A stretch of 64,000 bases of DNA, from the NCBI GenBank assembly GCA_040751985.1, contig JBFMFU010000063.1:51396-115395 (forward strand), written 5' to 3'. Both the position numbers and the translations under genes were made by a program. The DNA is from Desulfoferula sp040751985. GTDB taxonomy: Bacteria > Desulfobacterota > Desulfarculia > Desulfarculales > Desulfarculaceae. The notes below the pieces were generated by a model. That model was given only the letters and a program-made list of their open reading frames with translations, ran no database searches and was not told the origin of the DNA. This document shows, piece after piece, positions 41,669 through 50,495 of the stretch (positions are counted from its first letter, which is position 1; each line of letters begins with the position of its first letter).

Positions 41669-42826
41669 ATGAAACGTAGAGTCGGCTTGATCGGTACATG
41701 CCTGCTCCTGGGTCTGGCAGGCCTGCTCGTCTTGGGCGGCGTCCCGGCCCAGGCCAAGAACGTGCCCATCCCCAAAATGATGACCTGGACCTCTTACGAT
41801 GTGGGCTCCAGCGGCTACATGCTGGTGGGTCACGTCGGCGCCACCTTGTTCGACAAGTACAAGATCAAGGTGCGCCTGATTCCGGCGGGCACGGACATCC
41901 CCCGGGTGTACCCCATTCGCCTCAAGGACGCCGAGGTGGCCTTCCACGGACTGGGCAGCTACTTCATGCAGGAAGGCGAGTGGGACTACTCCACGCCGGA
42001 GTGGGGCCCCCAGGCCATCCGGGCCCTGTACTTCGCCCAGCACCCCGGCCTCTGCCTGGGAGTAAGAGGCGACTCGCCCATCAAGACCTATAAGGACCTC
42101 AAGGGCAAGAAAATCGCCAAGTTCCCCACTCACGTGCTGACCCTGATCAGCGAGGTGCACCTGGTCTACGCGGGCCTGACCTGGAAGGACGTGCAGGGCG
42201 TGATGACCCCGGGCTACGCCGCGGCCATCAAGATGGTGATGGACAATAAAATAGACGCCACCCACATCAACCCCACCGCGTCGCTGGCCTACGAGATGCA
42301 GTCCATGCCCTACGGCGTGCGCTACATCGCGCTTCCCTTCAAAAACAAGGAAAACTGGGCCCGCCTGATCAAGCACGCCCCGGCCTACGGACCATTCAAA
42401 ACCACCATCGGCGCGGGACTGTCCAACGAAAAACCGCTGGAGACGGTGTCCTACTCCTACCCCATCGGCATCAGCTATGACTTCCTGCCCAACGATAAGG
42501 CCTATGCCATCACCAAGCTGCTGGTGGAGGCCTATCCGGACTATGCCAAGCGGGACAAGGCCTTGAAGGCATTCTGGACCCCCCAAGGCAACATGGAGCT
42601 GTTCGAAAAGATGCCCATCCCCATGCATCCGGGCAGCATCCTTTATCTTAAGGAAGCCGGCTTCTGGAAGCCCAACCACGACAAGCTGCAGGCCGAGCGC
42701 CTGGTGCGTCAGGCCAAGCTGAAGGCCCTGTGGACCAAGACCATGGACGAGGCCCTGGCCAAGAAGATGAAGATGAAGGATTTCCCCAAGCTCTGGCTGC
42801 AGAAGAAGAAGGAGGCCGGCTTATAA
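41669..42826 (+). CDS. TAXI-family TRAP transporter solute-binding protein
   Basis: 385 residues. A Sec signal peptide (basic M-K-R-R-V, hydrophobic core, A-Q-A cleavage near 29) exports it to the periplasm. The mature part has the TAXI pattern: G-S-S-G-Y near residue 49, a D-L-K-G-K-K-I-A domain hinge near 145, and a Tyr/Pro-rich ligand region. GGGAGGAGG lies just before the ATG. It captures an organic acid for the fused permease downstream, from which it is separated by 98 bp with a strong hairpin. The ligand is unknown; the gene sits among acyl-CoA ligases, so an organic acid is likely. Confidence 0.88.
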   Translation: MKRRVGLIGTCLLLGLAGLLVLGGVPAQAKNVPIPKMMTWTSYDVGSSGYMLVGHVGATLFDKYKIKVRLIPAGTDIPRVYPIRLKDAEVAFHGLGSYFMQEGEWDYSTPEWGPQAIRALYFAQHPGLCLGVRGDSPIKTYKDLKGKKIAKFPTHVLTLISEVHLVYAGLTWKDVQGVMTPGYAAAIKMVMDNKIDATHINPTASLAYEMQSMPYGVRYIALPFKNKENWARLIKHAPAYGPFKTTIGAGLSNEKPLETVSYSYPIGISYDFLPNDKAYAITKLLVEAYPDYAKRDKALKAFWTPQGNMELFEKMPIPMHPGSILYLKEAGFWKPNHDKLQAERLVRQAKLKALWTKTMDEALAKKMKMKDFPKLWLQKKKEAGL

Positions 42827-42853
42827 AGACGGGCTGATTCTCCTAAGACAAGG

Positions 42854-42888
42854 CAGGGAGGGCTAGGCAGTCAACCTCGCCCTCCCTG
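42854..42888 (+). terminator. Hairpin between TRAP binding protein and permease
   Basis: Perfect 10-bp arms CAGGGAGGGC / GCCCTCCCTG around a 15-nt loop, with no long T-run. Such hairpins often end most transcripts after the abundant binding protein or protect its 3' end, giving more binding protein than permease. Confidence 0.6.
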
Positions 42889-42924
42889 TTCACAAGAGCC
42901 CTCCCCTGACAGGTAGTAATCATT

Positions 42925-44877
42925 ATGGAACATAGAAGCGCCATAGCCTCGCGTTACAGAGAACTCACGGGTTTTTGGCACTGGTTCACGGTGGTCCTTT
43001 CCGCCGTGGGTCTGGCGGTGGCTATCTATCACATCTTCTATTTTACGGTGGGAGGCTTCATGTTTATGGAGAACTCCTACCTTTACCTCTTGATGGCCAT
43101 TTACCTGTCCATGGCCTTTTTGTTCTTTCCCATGACCAAGAAGGGCCCCCAAAAGCTGATAATGGCCATTGACGTGCTGCTCAGCTTCACGATCATGGTC
43201 ATTACGTTGTATTTGGCTTATCAGGGCTACACCATCATCGAGAGGGGCTGGGGCTATTTCGCACCCACGCATGTCACGGTGATGGCCGTCATCATGTGGG
43301 TCCTGGCCATTGAGGCGGTGCGGCGCACGGCCGGCACCAGCCTGGCTGTAGTGATCACGGTATTCTCCTTGTATCCGCTCTATGCCCGCTACATGCCCGG
43401 CTTCATGGAAGGCTACGGCCGCTCCTTCGCCACCACGGCCAACTTCCACGCCCTTTCCATGGAAAGCCTCTTGGGCATTCCCTTGACGGTGTTCGGCGTC
43501 ATCCTGATCGGCTTCATCGTATTCGGCGTGGCCATGCAATCTTCGGGCGGCGGCAACTTCTTCCTGAAGCTCTCTTCGGCCCTGCTGGGCAGCACCCGGG
43601 GCGGCACCGCCAAGGTGGCCGTGCTCTCCAGCGCCCTGTTCGGGACGTTGTCGGGCAGCGTTATCTCCAACGTGGTCACCACCGGCGCCATCACCATCCC
43701 GGCCATGAAGAAAACCGGCTACCCGCCCCACTACGCCGGCGCCATCGAGTGCGCCTCTTCCACCGGCGGCACCCTGATGCCGCCCATCATGGGGGCCACC
43801 GCCTTCGTTATGGCCGCCTTCCTGGGCATCTCCTACGGCACCGTGGCCCTGGCCGCGGCCATCCCTTCGGTGTTGGCCTACCTGGGCTTGCTGCTGCAGG
43901 TGGACGGCTATGCCGGGCGCAACGGCCTCATGGGCCTGCCCAAGTCCGAGCTGCCCACCGTGCGTGAGGCCCTGAAGGAAGGCTGGTTCTATCTATTCGG
44001 CATCGCGTTGCTGCTCTACATCCTGTTCGTCATCCGCCTGGAGAGCCAGGCGCCGTTCTGGGCCATCCTGCCCCTCTTGATCTGCGCCATGTTCCGCAAG
44101 GAAACCCGTTTCACCTGGAAGTCCTTCCTGGAATTCATCCAGCAGTCGGGCAAGCTGCTCTGCGAGCTGATCGCCATCCTGGCCGGCGTGGGCATGATCC
44201 TGGGCGCTCTGTCCCTGACCGGCGTGGCCGCCTCCTTCGCCCGCGAGATCGTGGCCCTGGCCGGCGGCAGCATGTACCTGATGCTCCTGTTCGGCGCCGT
44301 GGCCAGCTTTATTCTGGGCATGGGCATGACCATCACCGCCTGCTACGTGTTCCTGGCTCTGGTGCTGGTGCCGGGCCTGGTGATGGTGGGGCTCAACGAA
44401 ATCGCCGTGCACCTGTACGTCATGTACTGGGGCATGCTCTCCTTCATCACCCCGCCGGTGGCCCTGGCCGCCTTCCCGGCCGCGGTTATCGCCAACGCCA
44501 ACCCGGCTCGGGTGGGCTTCACGGCCATGAAGCTGGGCTGGGTGAAATACGTGGTGCCCGTGTTCTTCGTGCTGGACCCGGCCCTGGTGTTCCAGGCCCC
44601 CTGGCCCCTGGTGGTGCAGGCGGCCATCTCCACCACCATCGGCGTGTTCTTGATGGCCTCGGTGCTGGAGAACTACATGGTGGGCATCGGCAAGTTGCGC
44701 CTGGGCACCCTGGACGGGACCATAGTCTGTGCCTTGCTGTTCGGCGGCGGGTTCATGATGGGCCTGCCCGGCTGGAGCATGGACTTCGGCGGGGCGGCCG
44801 TGGCCCTGCTGGGCTTGGCCCTGATCTTCATCTCGCGCAAGCTCCGCGGGGAAGGCCGGGAGGTCGTCACAGCCTAA
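42925..44877 (+). CDS. TRAP transporter fused permease (TAXI type)
   Basis: 650 residues with about 16 or more hydrophobic segments. The first 170 residues correspond to the small DctQ-like part, followed by the DctM-like large part with V-F-G-T-L-S-G-S-V-I-S-N-V-V-T-T-G and S-S-T-G-G-T-L-M-P-P-I-M-G-A, then Y-W-G-M-L-S-F-I-T-P-P-V-A-L-A. The fused form is usual for TAXI systems. It drives Na+ or H+ coupled uptake of the solute delivered by the binding protein encoded upstream. It ends in a hairpin shared with the convergent ligase gene. Confidence 0.92.
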   Translation: MEHRSAIASRYRELTGFWHWFTVVLSAVGLAVAIYHIFYFTVGGFMFMENSYLYLLMAIYLSMAFLFFPMTKKGPQKLIMAIDVLLSFTIMVITLYLAYQGYTIIERGWGYFAPTHVTVMAVIMWVLAIEAVRRTAGTSLAVVITVFSLYPLYARYMPGFMEGYGRSFATTANFHALSMESLLGIPLTVFGVILIGFIVFGVAMQSSGGGNFFLKLSSALLGSTRGGTAKVAVLSSALFGTLSGSVISNVVTTGAITIPAMKKTGYPPHYAGAIECASSTGGTLMPPIMGATAFVMAAFLGISYGTVALAAAIPSVLAYLGLLLQVDGYAGRNGLMGLPKSELPTVREALKEGWFYLFGIALLLYILFVIRLESQAPFWAILPLLICAMFRKETRFTWKSFLEFIQQSGKLLCELIAILAGVGMILGALSLTGVAASFAREIVALAGGSMYLMLLFGAVASFILGMGMTITACYVFLALVLVPGLVMVGLNEIAVHLYVMYWGMLSFITPPVALAAFPAAVIANANPARVGFTAMKLGWVKYVVPVFFVLDPALVFQAPWPLVVQAAISTTIGVFLMASVLENYMVGIGKLRLGTLDGTIVCALLFGGGFMMGLPGWSMDFGGAAVALLGLALIFISRKLRGEGREVVTA

Positions 44878-44900
44878 CTCACATTCAACAGCTAACCGCG

Positions 44901-44928
44901 AGAGAGATGGGGCCTACCCCATCTCTCT
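44901..44928. terminator. Bidirectional hairpin between TRAP permease and convergent ligase
   Basis: AGAGAGATGGGG (44901-44912) pairs perfectly with CCCCATCTCTCT (44917-44928) around CCTA. The minus-strand stop codon is inside (44914-44916), so one arm also codes for the last residues of the ligase (R-E-M-G). On the plus strand TTAATTT follows, a modest T-run. Confidence 0.75.
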
Positions 44929-46431
44929 TAATTTGTACTTGAGCACCTTGCCCGAGGGGTTGCGTGGGATCTCGGGCAGAAAGCGCACCTGGCGAGGCTT
45001 CTTATAGGAGGCCAAGCGCTGTTTGCAGTATGCGATCACCTCGTCCTCGCTCAGGCTCTGGCCCGCCCTCACCGCCACGAAGGCCAGCACGCTTTCGCCC
45101 CACAGCGGGTCAGGCACTCCCACCACCGCCGCGTCGGCCACCGCTGGGTGAGTGAACAGCACCTCCTCGATCTCCCGGGGGTAGATGTTCTCGCCGCCGC
45201 TGACGATCATGTCCTTGCTGCGGTCCACGATGTAGAAGAAGCCCTCCTCGTCCACCCGGGCCAGGTCGCCGGTATGGAACCAGCCGTCGATCAGGGATTG
45301 GCGCGTGGCCTCGGGCTGGTTGTGATAGCCGGCCATGACATTGGGCCCCTTGCAGGTCAGCTCGCCCACCTCACCCGGCGGCAGGGGCCGGTCCTTGCTG
45401 TCCACCACTCGGGCGGTGAGGAAAGGCAGGGCCCGGCCCACCGAGCCGTTCTTGCGCAGGGAATCGGCCTGGTTGAGCACCGTGATGCAGGGCGAGCACT
45501 CGGTGCAGCCGTACACGTCGTAGAGACCGCTGATGTTAGGGAAGAACTCGATTAAACGGCGCTTGGTCTCCGTGGCCAGCTTGGCCGAGCCCAGGGTGCA
45601 CTTGATGATGGAGCTGCGGTCATAGTCGTAGGCCTTGGGGTGTTGCAGCAGCAGGTTATACATGGTGGGTGCGCCGGAGATGACCGTGGCCCGCTCCTGC
45701 TCGATGATCCGAAGCAGCATCTCCGGTTCGAAGCGGCGGATCAATATGCTGGTGCCGCCCAGGGCCACCTGGATGGTCAGGTGATTGTTCAGGGCCGCAG
45801 TATGGAACAGAGGCCCCACGATGATGGACACCTGGCCGTCGCGGTCCTCGCGGCCCCAGATGGTGTTGTGCAGGTTCCAGAATACGTTGCTGTGGGTGAG
45901 CACCGCCCCCTTGGGCCGGCCGGTGGTGCCCGAGGTGTACATCAACTGACAGGGCTGGCCCTCGCCCATCGACAGGTCGCAGGCCGCATAGCTCCCGCCC
46001 TCCAGAAAGGCCCGGTAGTCCTCGGCCGGGGTGGAGCCGTCCGGCTGGGGAGTGACCATGAACTGCAGGCCCGGCAGCTGGCCGGCGATCTCGGCGATGG
46101 TGCCGGCGAAGTCGCGGCCGTACAGCAGGGCCTTGGCGCCGGAGTCTTGCAGGATGTAGGCCATCTCCGGCCCCACCAGGCGGAAGTTAACCGGCGTGGC
46201 CACCAAGCCGGCCCTCATGCAGGCGAAGTAGCTCTCCACGAAGCGGGGGGTGTTGTAGAAAAGTATGCCCACCCGGTCGCCGGGCTTGAGGCCGCGGGCC
46301 AGCAGGGCCCCGGCCAGGCGGCCGCAGCGCTGGTCCAGCTGGGCAAAGGTGTAGCGTTCGTCCCCGGCCACGATGGCCGTGGTGTCCGGGGAGCGCCGCG
46401 CGCTGTTGCTTAAAAGTTCTCCGACCTGCAA
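44914..46431 (-). CDS. AMP-forming acyl-CoA ligase (ANL superfamily) 2
   Basis: 505 residues from a TTG at 46431, which has AAGGAG 8 nt upstream; the frame is open for another 58 codons but these are not conserved. Motifs: Y-T-S-G-T-T-G-R-P-K-G-A-V-L-T-H, Y-G-C-T-E-C-S-P, D-G-W-F-H-T-G-D-L-A, R-S-K-D-M-I-V-S-G-G-E-N-I-Y-P-R-E-I-E and the terminal catalytic Lys in N-P-S-G-K-V-L-K. It forms an acyl-CoA from a carboxylic acid, ATP and CoA. Its position opposite the TRAP transporter suggests it may activate the imported acid. Confidence 0.9.
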   Translation of the reverse strand: MQVGELLSNSARRSPDTTAIVAGDERYTFAQLDQRCGRLAGALLARGLKPGDRVGILFYNTPRFVESYFACMRAGLVATPVNFRLVGPEMAYILQDSGAKALLYGRDFAGTIAEIAGQLPGLQFMVTPQPDGSTPAEDYRAFLEGGSYAACDLSMGEGQPCQLMYTSGTTGRPKGAVLTHSNVFWNLHNTIWGREDRDGQVSIIVGPLFHTAALNNHLTIQVALGGTSILIRRFEPEMLLRIIEQERATVISGAPTMYNLLLQHPKAYDYDRSSIIKCTLGSAKLATETKRRLIEFFPNISGLYDVYGCTECSPCITVLNQADSLRKNGSVGRALPFLTARVVDSKDRPLPPGEVGELTCKGPNVMAGYHNQPEATRQSLIDGWFHTGDLARVDEEGFFYIVDRSKDMIVSGGENIYPREIEEVLFTHPAVADAAVVGVPDPLWGESVLAFVAVRAGQSLSEDEVIAYCKQRLASYKKPRQVRFLPEIPRNPSGKVLKYKLREMG

Positions 46432-46576
46432 AAGCTCGTCTCCTTGTGGAAATTGGCACCCAATCTTAGCACAATCAAAGGCCGTTGGCGGGGCAGCCGC
46501 GCACCCGCCCGCCGCACCCGCGGCCTCCGCTAATACCCAGGCGGGCGCTGTTCTTTTACTCGGGACATCGGTTGCA

Positions 46577-46605
46577 TTGACAGACCACGGGCCATTTGGC
46601 ACCAT
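46577..46605 (+). promoter_or_regulatory. Possible promoter of the HMG-CoA lyase-like operon
   Basis: A perfect TTGACA (46577-46582) with CACCAT 17 bp downstream (46600-46605). The -10 is weak but is the same hexamer at the same spacing as proposed for glnS. Start of transcription would be near 46612. Confidence 0.35.
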
Positions 46606-46642
46606 ACCCCAGGACTAACTAAAAAAAGGGTAGGCGGCTGTC

Positions 46643-47584
46643 ATGGAACAGCGTGAGCAAGTGACCATTTACGAAGTGGGGCCACGGGACGGGCTGCAGT
46701 TCGAGAGCCATTTTTTTCCCACCGAGCAGAAAATCGAGCTGATCAACCTGCTCTCGGCCAGCGGGCTCAAGAAGATCGAGGCCACCTCCTTTGTTCACCC
46801 CAAGGCAGTGCCCCAGCTCAAGGACGCGGCCGAGGTCATGGCCCGCATAGACAAGCGCCCAGGCGTGACCTACAGCGTGCTGGTGCCCAACCTCAAGGGC
46901 TGCCAGGCGGCCCTGGCCAGTTCGGCCGACGAGTTCACCCTGTTCGTCTCGGCCAGCCCCACCCACAACCGCAAAAACGTGGGCATGTCCATCGCCGACT
47001 CCCTGGCCGGCTTTCCGGAGATCGCCCGCCTGGCCCAGGGGTCCGGCCGCAGCCTGCGCGGCTACGTGATCACCGCCTTCGGCTGCCCCTATGAGGGCGT
47101 CGTGTCCCTGGACAACGTGCGGCGCATCATGGATGTGTACGCCCGCATCGGCGTGAGCGAGGCCTCCCTGGGCGACACCACCGGCATGGCCAACCCGCCC
47201 CAGGTGCAGCGCCTGGTGGCCGAGCTGAAACGCGGCTACCCGGAGATGAGCCTGGCCGCCCACTTCCACAACAGCCGCGGCACGGGACTGGTGAACACCT
47301 ACGCCGCCTACGAGGCCGGCATCCGGGTCTTCGACTCCTCCATCGGCGGCCTGGGCGGCTGCCCCTTTGCCCAGGGGGCTGCAGGCAATGTGCCCACCGA
47401 AGACACGGTGAGCCTCTGCGAGGAGATGGTCCTGGACACCGGCGTGGATTTTGACAAGCTGCTCCAGGCGGCGGCCCTGGTGCGCGAGGTCCTGGGGCGC
47501 GATTTGCCCAGCGGCACCTCGCGGGTGGGCCGGCCCCAGTGGAGCCCCCACGGCCAAGACGCGGATCACTGCCTGCCCGCCTGA
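46643..47584 (+). CDS. Hydroxymethylglutaryl-CoA lyase family protein
   Basis: 313 residues. The DRE-TIM barrel starts with E-V-G-P-R-D-G-L-Q-F-E (about 11-21), holds the metal-binding His pair in A-H-F-H-N-S-R-G-T-G, and the G-loop cysteine in G-L-G-G-C-P-F-A-Q-G-A-A-G-N-V. These are the residues of HMG-CoA lyase, which splits 3-hydroxy-3-methylglutaryl-CoA into acetyl-CoA and acetoacetate. Related lyases act on other 3-hydroxyacyl-CoAs. It opens an operon that continues with an alcohol dehydrogenase, a 3-hydroxyacyl-CoA dehydrogenase, an SDR and an aminotransferase. Confidence 0.9.
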   Translation: MEQREQVTIYEVGPRDGLQFESHFFPTEQKIELINLLSASGLKKIEATSFVHPKAVPQLKDAAEVMARIDKRPGVTYSVLVPNLKGCQAALASSADEFTLFVSASPTHNRKNVGMSIADSLAGFPEIARLAQGSGRSLRGYVITAFGCPYEGVVSLDNVRRIMDVYARIGVSEASLGDTTGMANPPQVQRLVAELKRGYPEMSLAAHFHNSRGTGLVNTYAAYEAGIRVFDSSIGGLGGCPFAQGAAGNVPTEDTVSLCEEMVLDTGVDFDKLLQAAALVREVLGRDLPSGTSRVGRPQWSPHGQDADHCLPA

Positions 47585-47633
47585 GCCGCGGCCGCCCTTT
47601 TAAACAGCCCCTAGGGGAGAAGCGAGGCCAGTT

Positions 47634-48731
47634 ATGCAGAAGACAAGCCGGGCGGTGGTGCTCACCGGCCCCAAGACCCTGGAGATGCAGAGCTACCCCC
47701 TGCCCGAGATCGGCGAGGAGGACGGCCTGCTGGAGGTGGAGCTGGTGGGCGTCTGCGGCTCGGACCCAGGCATCTACAAGGGCGCCACCACCTTCGGGCC
47801 CCGCCCCTTCCCCCTGATCCTGGGCCATGAGATCGTGGGCCGGGTGAAGGCCATGGGCGCCGGCGCCCGCATGCGCCACGGCGTGGAGATCGGCGACCGG
47901 GTGGTGATCGAGTACGCCATGGGCTGCGGCGCCTGCCAGGCCTGCCTGGGCGGCAACTACACCACCTGCGAGAACAAGCGCTTCTACGGCTCCATGATCA
48001 CCAGCCAGACCCCGCCCCATCTCTACGGCGGCTACAGCGAGTATCTCTACATCGACCCCCTGGCCAAGGTGCACAAGATCGGCGACGACATCTCGCCCGA
48101 GGTAGGGGTGTTGATCTGCGCGGTGCTGGCCAACGGCGTGCGCTGGCTGCGCCAGATCGGCGGCGTCTCCATCGGCGACACGGTGGCCATCGTGGGGCCG
48201 GGGCAGCAGGGCCTGGCCGCCACCGCCGTGGCCAAGGAGTCCGGGGCCAACCCCATCTTCGTAGTGGGCCTCAGCCGGGACGCCAAGCGCCTGGACATGG
48301 CCAAGCGGTTCGGGGCCGACCAGGTAATCGTGGCCGACCAAGAGGACCCGGTGCAGGTGCTCAGCCAGGCCACCGGCGGGCGCATGGCCAACGTGGTCAT
48401 GGACGCCACCGGCCACCCCTCGGGGCCGGAGCTGGCCCTGTCCCTGGCCGGCCGCCGGGCCACCGTGGTGCTGCCGGGCATGTACAAGGCGCCAGTGACG
48501 CTTTATATGGACCGGGCGGTGCTCAACGAGATTCGCCTGCAGGGGGTGTTCTCCCAGGACTTCAGGGCCGTAGGGCCGGCCATCAAGATGGCCCGCCAGG
48601 GCCGCTATCCCCTGGAGGAGCTGATCACCCACCGCCTGCCCCTGGAGCAGGCGGAGTACGGTATAAAGTTGGTGGCGGGCCAGGTGGAAGGCGAGCTGCC
48701 CCTGAAGGTGGTGTTGGACCCCAAGCTGTAG
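47634..48731 (+). CDS. Zinc-dependent alcohol dehydrogenase (MDR family), copy 1
   Basis: 365 residues of the medium-chain dehydrogenase family. Catalytic zinc ligands are in V-G-V-C-G-S-D and G-H-E-I-V-G; the structural zinc site is C-G-A-C-Q-A-C with a fourth Cys seven residues on. The NAD(P) motif is V-A-I-V-G-P-G-Q-Q-G-L-A-A. It oxidises an alcohol or hydroxyacid derivative. The partial gene at 63174 is a clear paralog, sharing S-M-x-x-x-Q-x-P-P-H-L-Y-G and many other segments. It lies 49 bp after the lyase and 14 bp before the 3-hydroxyacyl-CoA dehydrogenase. Confidence 0.9.
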   Translation: MQKTSRAVVLTGPKTLEMQSYPLPEIGEEDGLLEVELVGVCGSDPGIYKGATTFGPRPFPLILGHEIVGRVKAMGAGARMRHGVEIGDRVVIEYAMGCGACQACLGGNYTTCENKRFYGSMITSQTPPHLYGGYSEYLYIDPLAKVHKIGDDISPEVGVLICAVLANGVRWLRQIGGVSIGDTVAIVGPGQQGLAATAVAKESGANPIFVVGLSRDAKRLDMAKRFGADQVIVADQEDPVQVLSQATGGRMANVVMDATGHPSGPELALSLAGRRATVVLPGMYKAPVTLYMDRAVLNEIRLQGVFSQDFRAVGPAIKMARQGRYPLEELITHRLPLEQAEYGIKLVAGQVEGELPLKVVLDPKL

Positions 48732-48745
48732 CAGGAGAATGAGAC

Positions 48746-49690
48746 ATGAAAAAAGTTGCAGTCATCGGCGCGGGCACCATGGGCCATGGCCTGGCCATGG
48801 TCTTCGCCCTGGGCGGCTACCAGGTGGCGCTCAATGATCTGTCTCCAGAGATTCTTGGGAAGTCGCGCAGCCTGATCAAGGCCAACCTGGACACCCTGGC
48901 CGAGGCGGGTATGTTCGACGCCGCCCAGCGGGAAGAGGTGGCCGATCAGCGCATCTCCTACACCAGCGACCTGGGCCAGGCCGTGGACGGGGCCGGCTTC
49001 GTGGTGGAGGCCGTGGTGGAGAACCCCGAGGTCAAGAAAAAGCTATTCTCCGAACTGGACCGCCTGGCCCCGCCCGAGGCCATCCTGGCCAGCAACACCT
49101 CCTACCTGGACATCTTCAAGTTCGTGGAGACCAAGCGGCCGGACAAGGTGCTCATCACCCACTGGTTCGCCCCGCCCCACATCGTGCCCCTGGTGGAGAT
49201 CGTGGTGGGGCCCCAGACCTCCGAGGAGAGCGTGCAGACCGTCAAGCGCATGCACGACGACATGGGCAAGACCACCATCGTCATCCGCAAGTTCCTGCCC
49301 GGCTTCGTGGGCAATCGCATGCAGGCGGCCCTGGGCCTGGAGATCTTCCGACTGCTGGACGAGGGCTACGTCACGCCCGAGGACCTGGACAAGGCGGCCA
49401 AGGCCGGCTTCGGCCTGCGCATCCCCATCCTGGGCGTGGTCAAGCGCATGGACTTCGCCGGCCTGGACCTGGTGCAGGCCGTGCTCAAAAACCGCTCCTA
49501 CCAGCCGCCTGAGATCAAGGGCCGCAGCCAGATCATCGACGACCTGGTGGGCCGGGGCCGGCGCGGGGTCAAGGACGGGGCGGGCTTCTACGAGTACGGC
49601 GGCCGCTCCTCCGAGGAGATCATGCATGAACGGGACCTGAAGCTGCTCAAGCTCAGAAAGTTCCTGGAAGACCTGGGCGAGCTGGGCTAA
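48746..49690 (+). CDS. 3-hydroxyacyl-CoA dehydrogenase
   Basis: 314 residues, a stand-alone enzyme. The N-terminal NAD-binding motif is V-I-G-A-G-T-M-G-H-G; the catalytic His is in L-I-T-H-W-F-A-P-P-H, where most homologs have G-x-H-F-F-N-P. The change from G-x-H-F to I-T-H-W suggests a substrate other than plain fatty acyl-CoA. The C-terminal helical domain with G-F-V-G-N-R and G-L-R-I-P-I-L-G is complete. AGGAG precedes the ATG. Operon member between the alcohol dehydrogenase and the SDR. Confidence 0.9.
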   Translation: MKKVAVIGAGTMGHGLAMVFALGGYQVALNDLSPEILGKSRSLIKANLDTLAEAGMFDAAQREEVADQRISYTSDLGQAVDGAGFVVEAVVENPEVKKKLFSELDRLAPPEAILASNTSYLDIFKFVETKRPDKVLITHWFAPPHIVPLVEIVVGPQTSEESVQTVKRMHDDMGKTTIVIRKFLPGFVGNRMQAALGLEIFRLLDEGYVTPEDLDKAAKAGFGLRIPILGVVKRMDFAGLDLVQAVLKNRSYQPPEIKGRSQIIDDLVGRGRRGVKDGAGFYEYGGRSSEEIMHERDLKLLKLRKFLEDLGELG

Positions 49691-49700
49691 GGAGGCGCGA

Positions 49701-50474
49701 ATGCGGTTCAAGGGTCTGCGGGCCATAGTGACCGGCGGCAACCGGGGTCTGGGGCGCTCCTTTGCCGGCGGCCTGGCCGCCGAGGGCTGCCGGGTGATGA
49801 TCGCCGGCCGCAACCAGGACGATCTCCTGGCCGCCGCCGCGGACATTGCCGACGCCGGCGGGGAGTGCCTGGGCCAGGCCACGGACATCACCAAGCCCGA
49901 GCAGGTGGCGGCCCTGGTGCAGGCCACGGTGGACGCCTGGGGCGGGGTGGACATCCTGATCAACAACGCCGGCGGCAGCATGGGCGTGTCCAAGACCGCC
50001 ATCGAGGACCTGGACCCGGCCGACTGGGACCGGGTGATGGAGCTGAACCTGCGGGCGGTGTTCCTCTGTTGCCGGGCAGTGGCGCCCTTGATGAAGGCCC
50101 AGCGCTTCGGCAAGATCGTAAACCTCAGCTCCATGGCCGCCCGCATAGGCGGCACCATCACCCCCTTGCAGTACAGCTCGGCCAAGGCGGCCATCATCAC
50201 CTTCACCCGCCACCTGGCCCAGGAGCTGGGCCCCTACAACATCAACGTCAACGCCGTGGCCCCCAGCGTGGTCCTCTCCGGCGCCCGGGTGCAAAAGATG
50301 TGGGACGAGCGCCTGAGCCCACAGGAGAAGGAGGCCTTCCTCAAGCGCAGCCACCTGCGCCGCCTGGGCACCGTGGAGGAGATCACCGGTCCGGTGCTGT
50401 TCCTGTGCAGCAAGGACGCCGGCTTCATCTCCGGCGTCACTTTAGACGTGAACGGAGGTATGTTCTCGGTCTGA
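49701..50474 (+). CDS. Short-chain dehydrogenase/reductase
   Basis: 257 residues of the classical SDR type. Cofactor motif T-G-G-N-R-G-L-G-R-S (about 10-19), N-N-A-G-G-S near 89, catalytic Ser in N-L-S-S-M-A and Y-S-S-A-K near 155-159, and the C-terminal S-G-V-T-L-D-V-N-G-G. It reduces a keto group or oxidises a hydroxyl with NAD(P)H. It follows the 3-hydroxyacyl-CoA dehydrogenase by 10 bp and precedes the aminotransferase by 21 bp. Substrate not readable. Confidence 0.92.
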   Translation: MRFKGLRAIVTGGNRGLGRSFAGGLAAEGCRVMIAGRNQDDLLAAAADIADAGGECLGQATDITKPEQVAALVQATVDAWGGVDILINNAGGSMGVSKTAIEDLDPADWDRVMELNLRAVFLCCRAVAPLMKAQRFGKIVNLSSMAARIGGTITPLQYSSAKAAIITFTRHLAQELGPYNINVNAVAPSVVLSGARVQKMWDERLSPQEKEAFLKRSHLRRLGTVEEITGPVLFLCSKDAGFISGVTLDVNGGMFSV

Positions 50475-50495
50475 GCCGGGACCAAGGAGCCGCCT

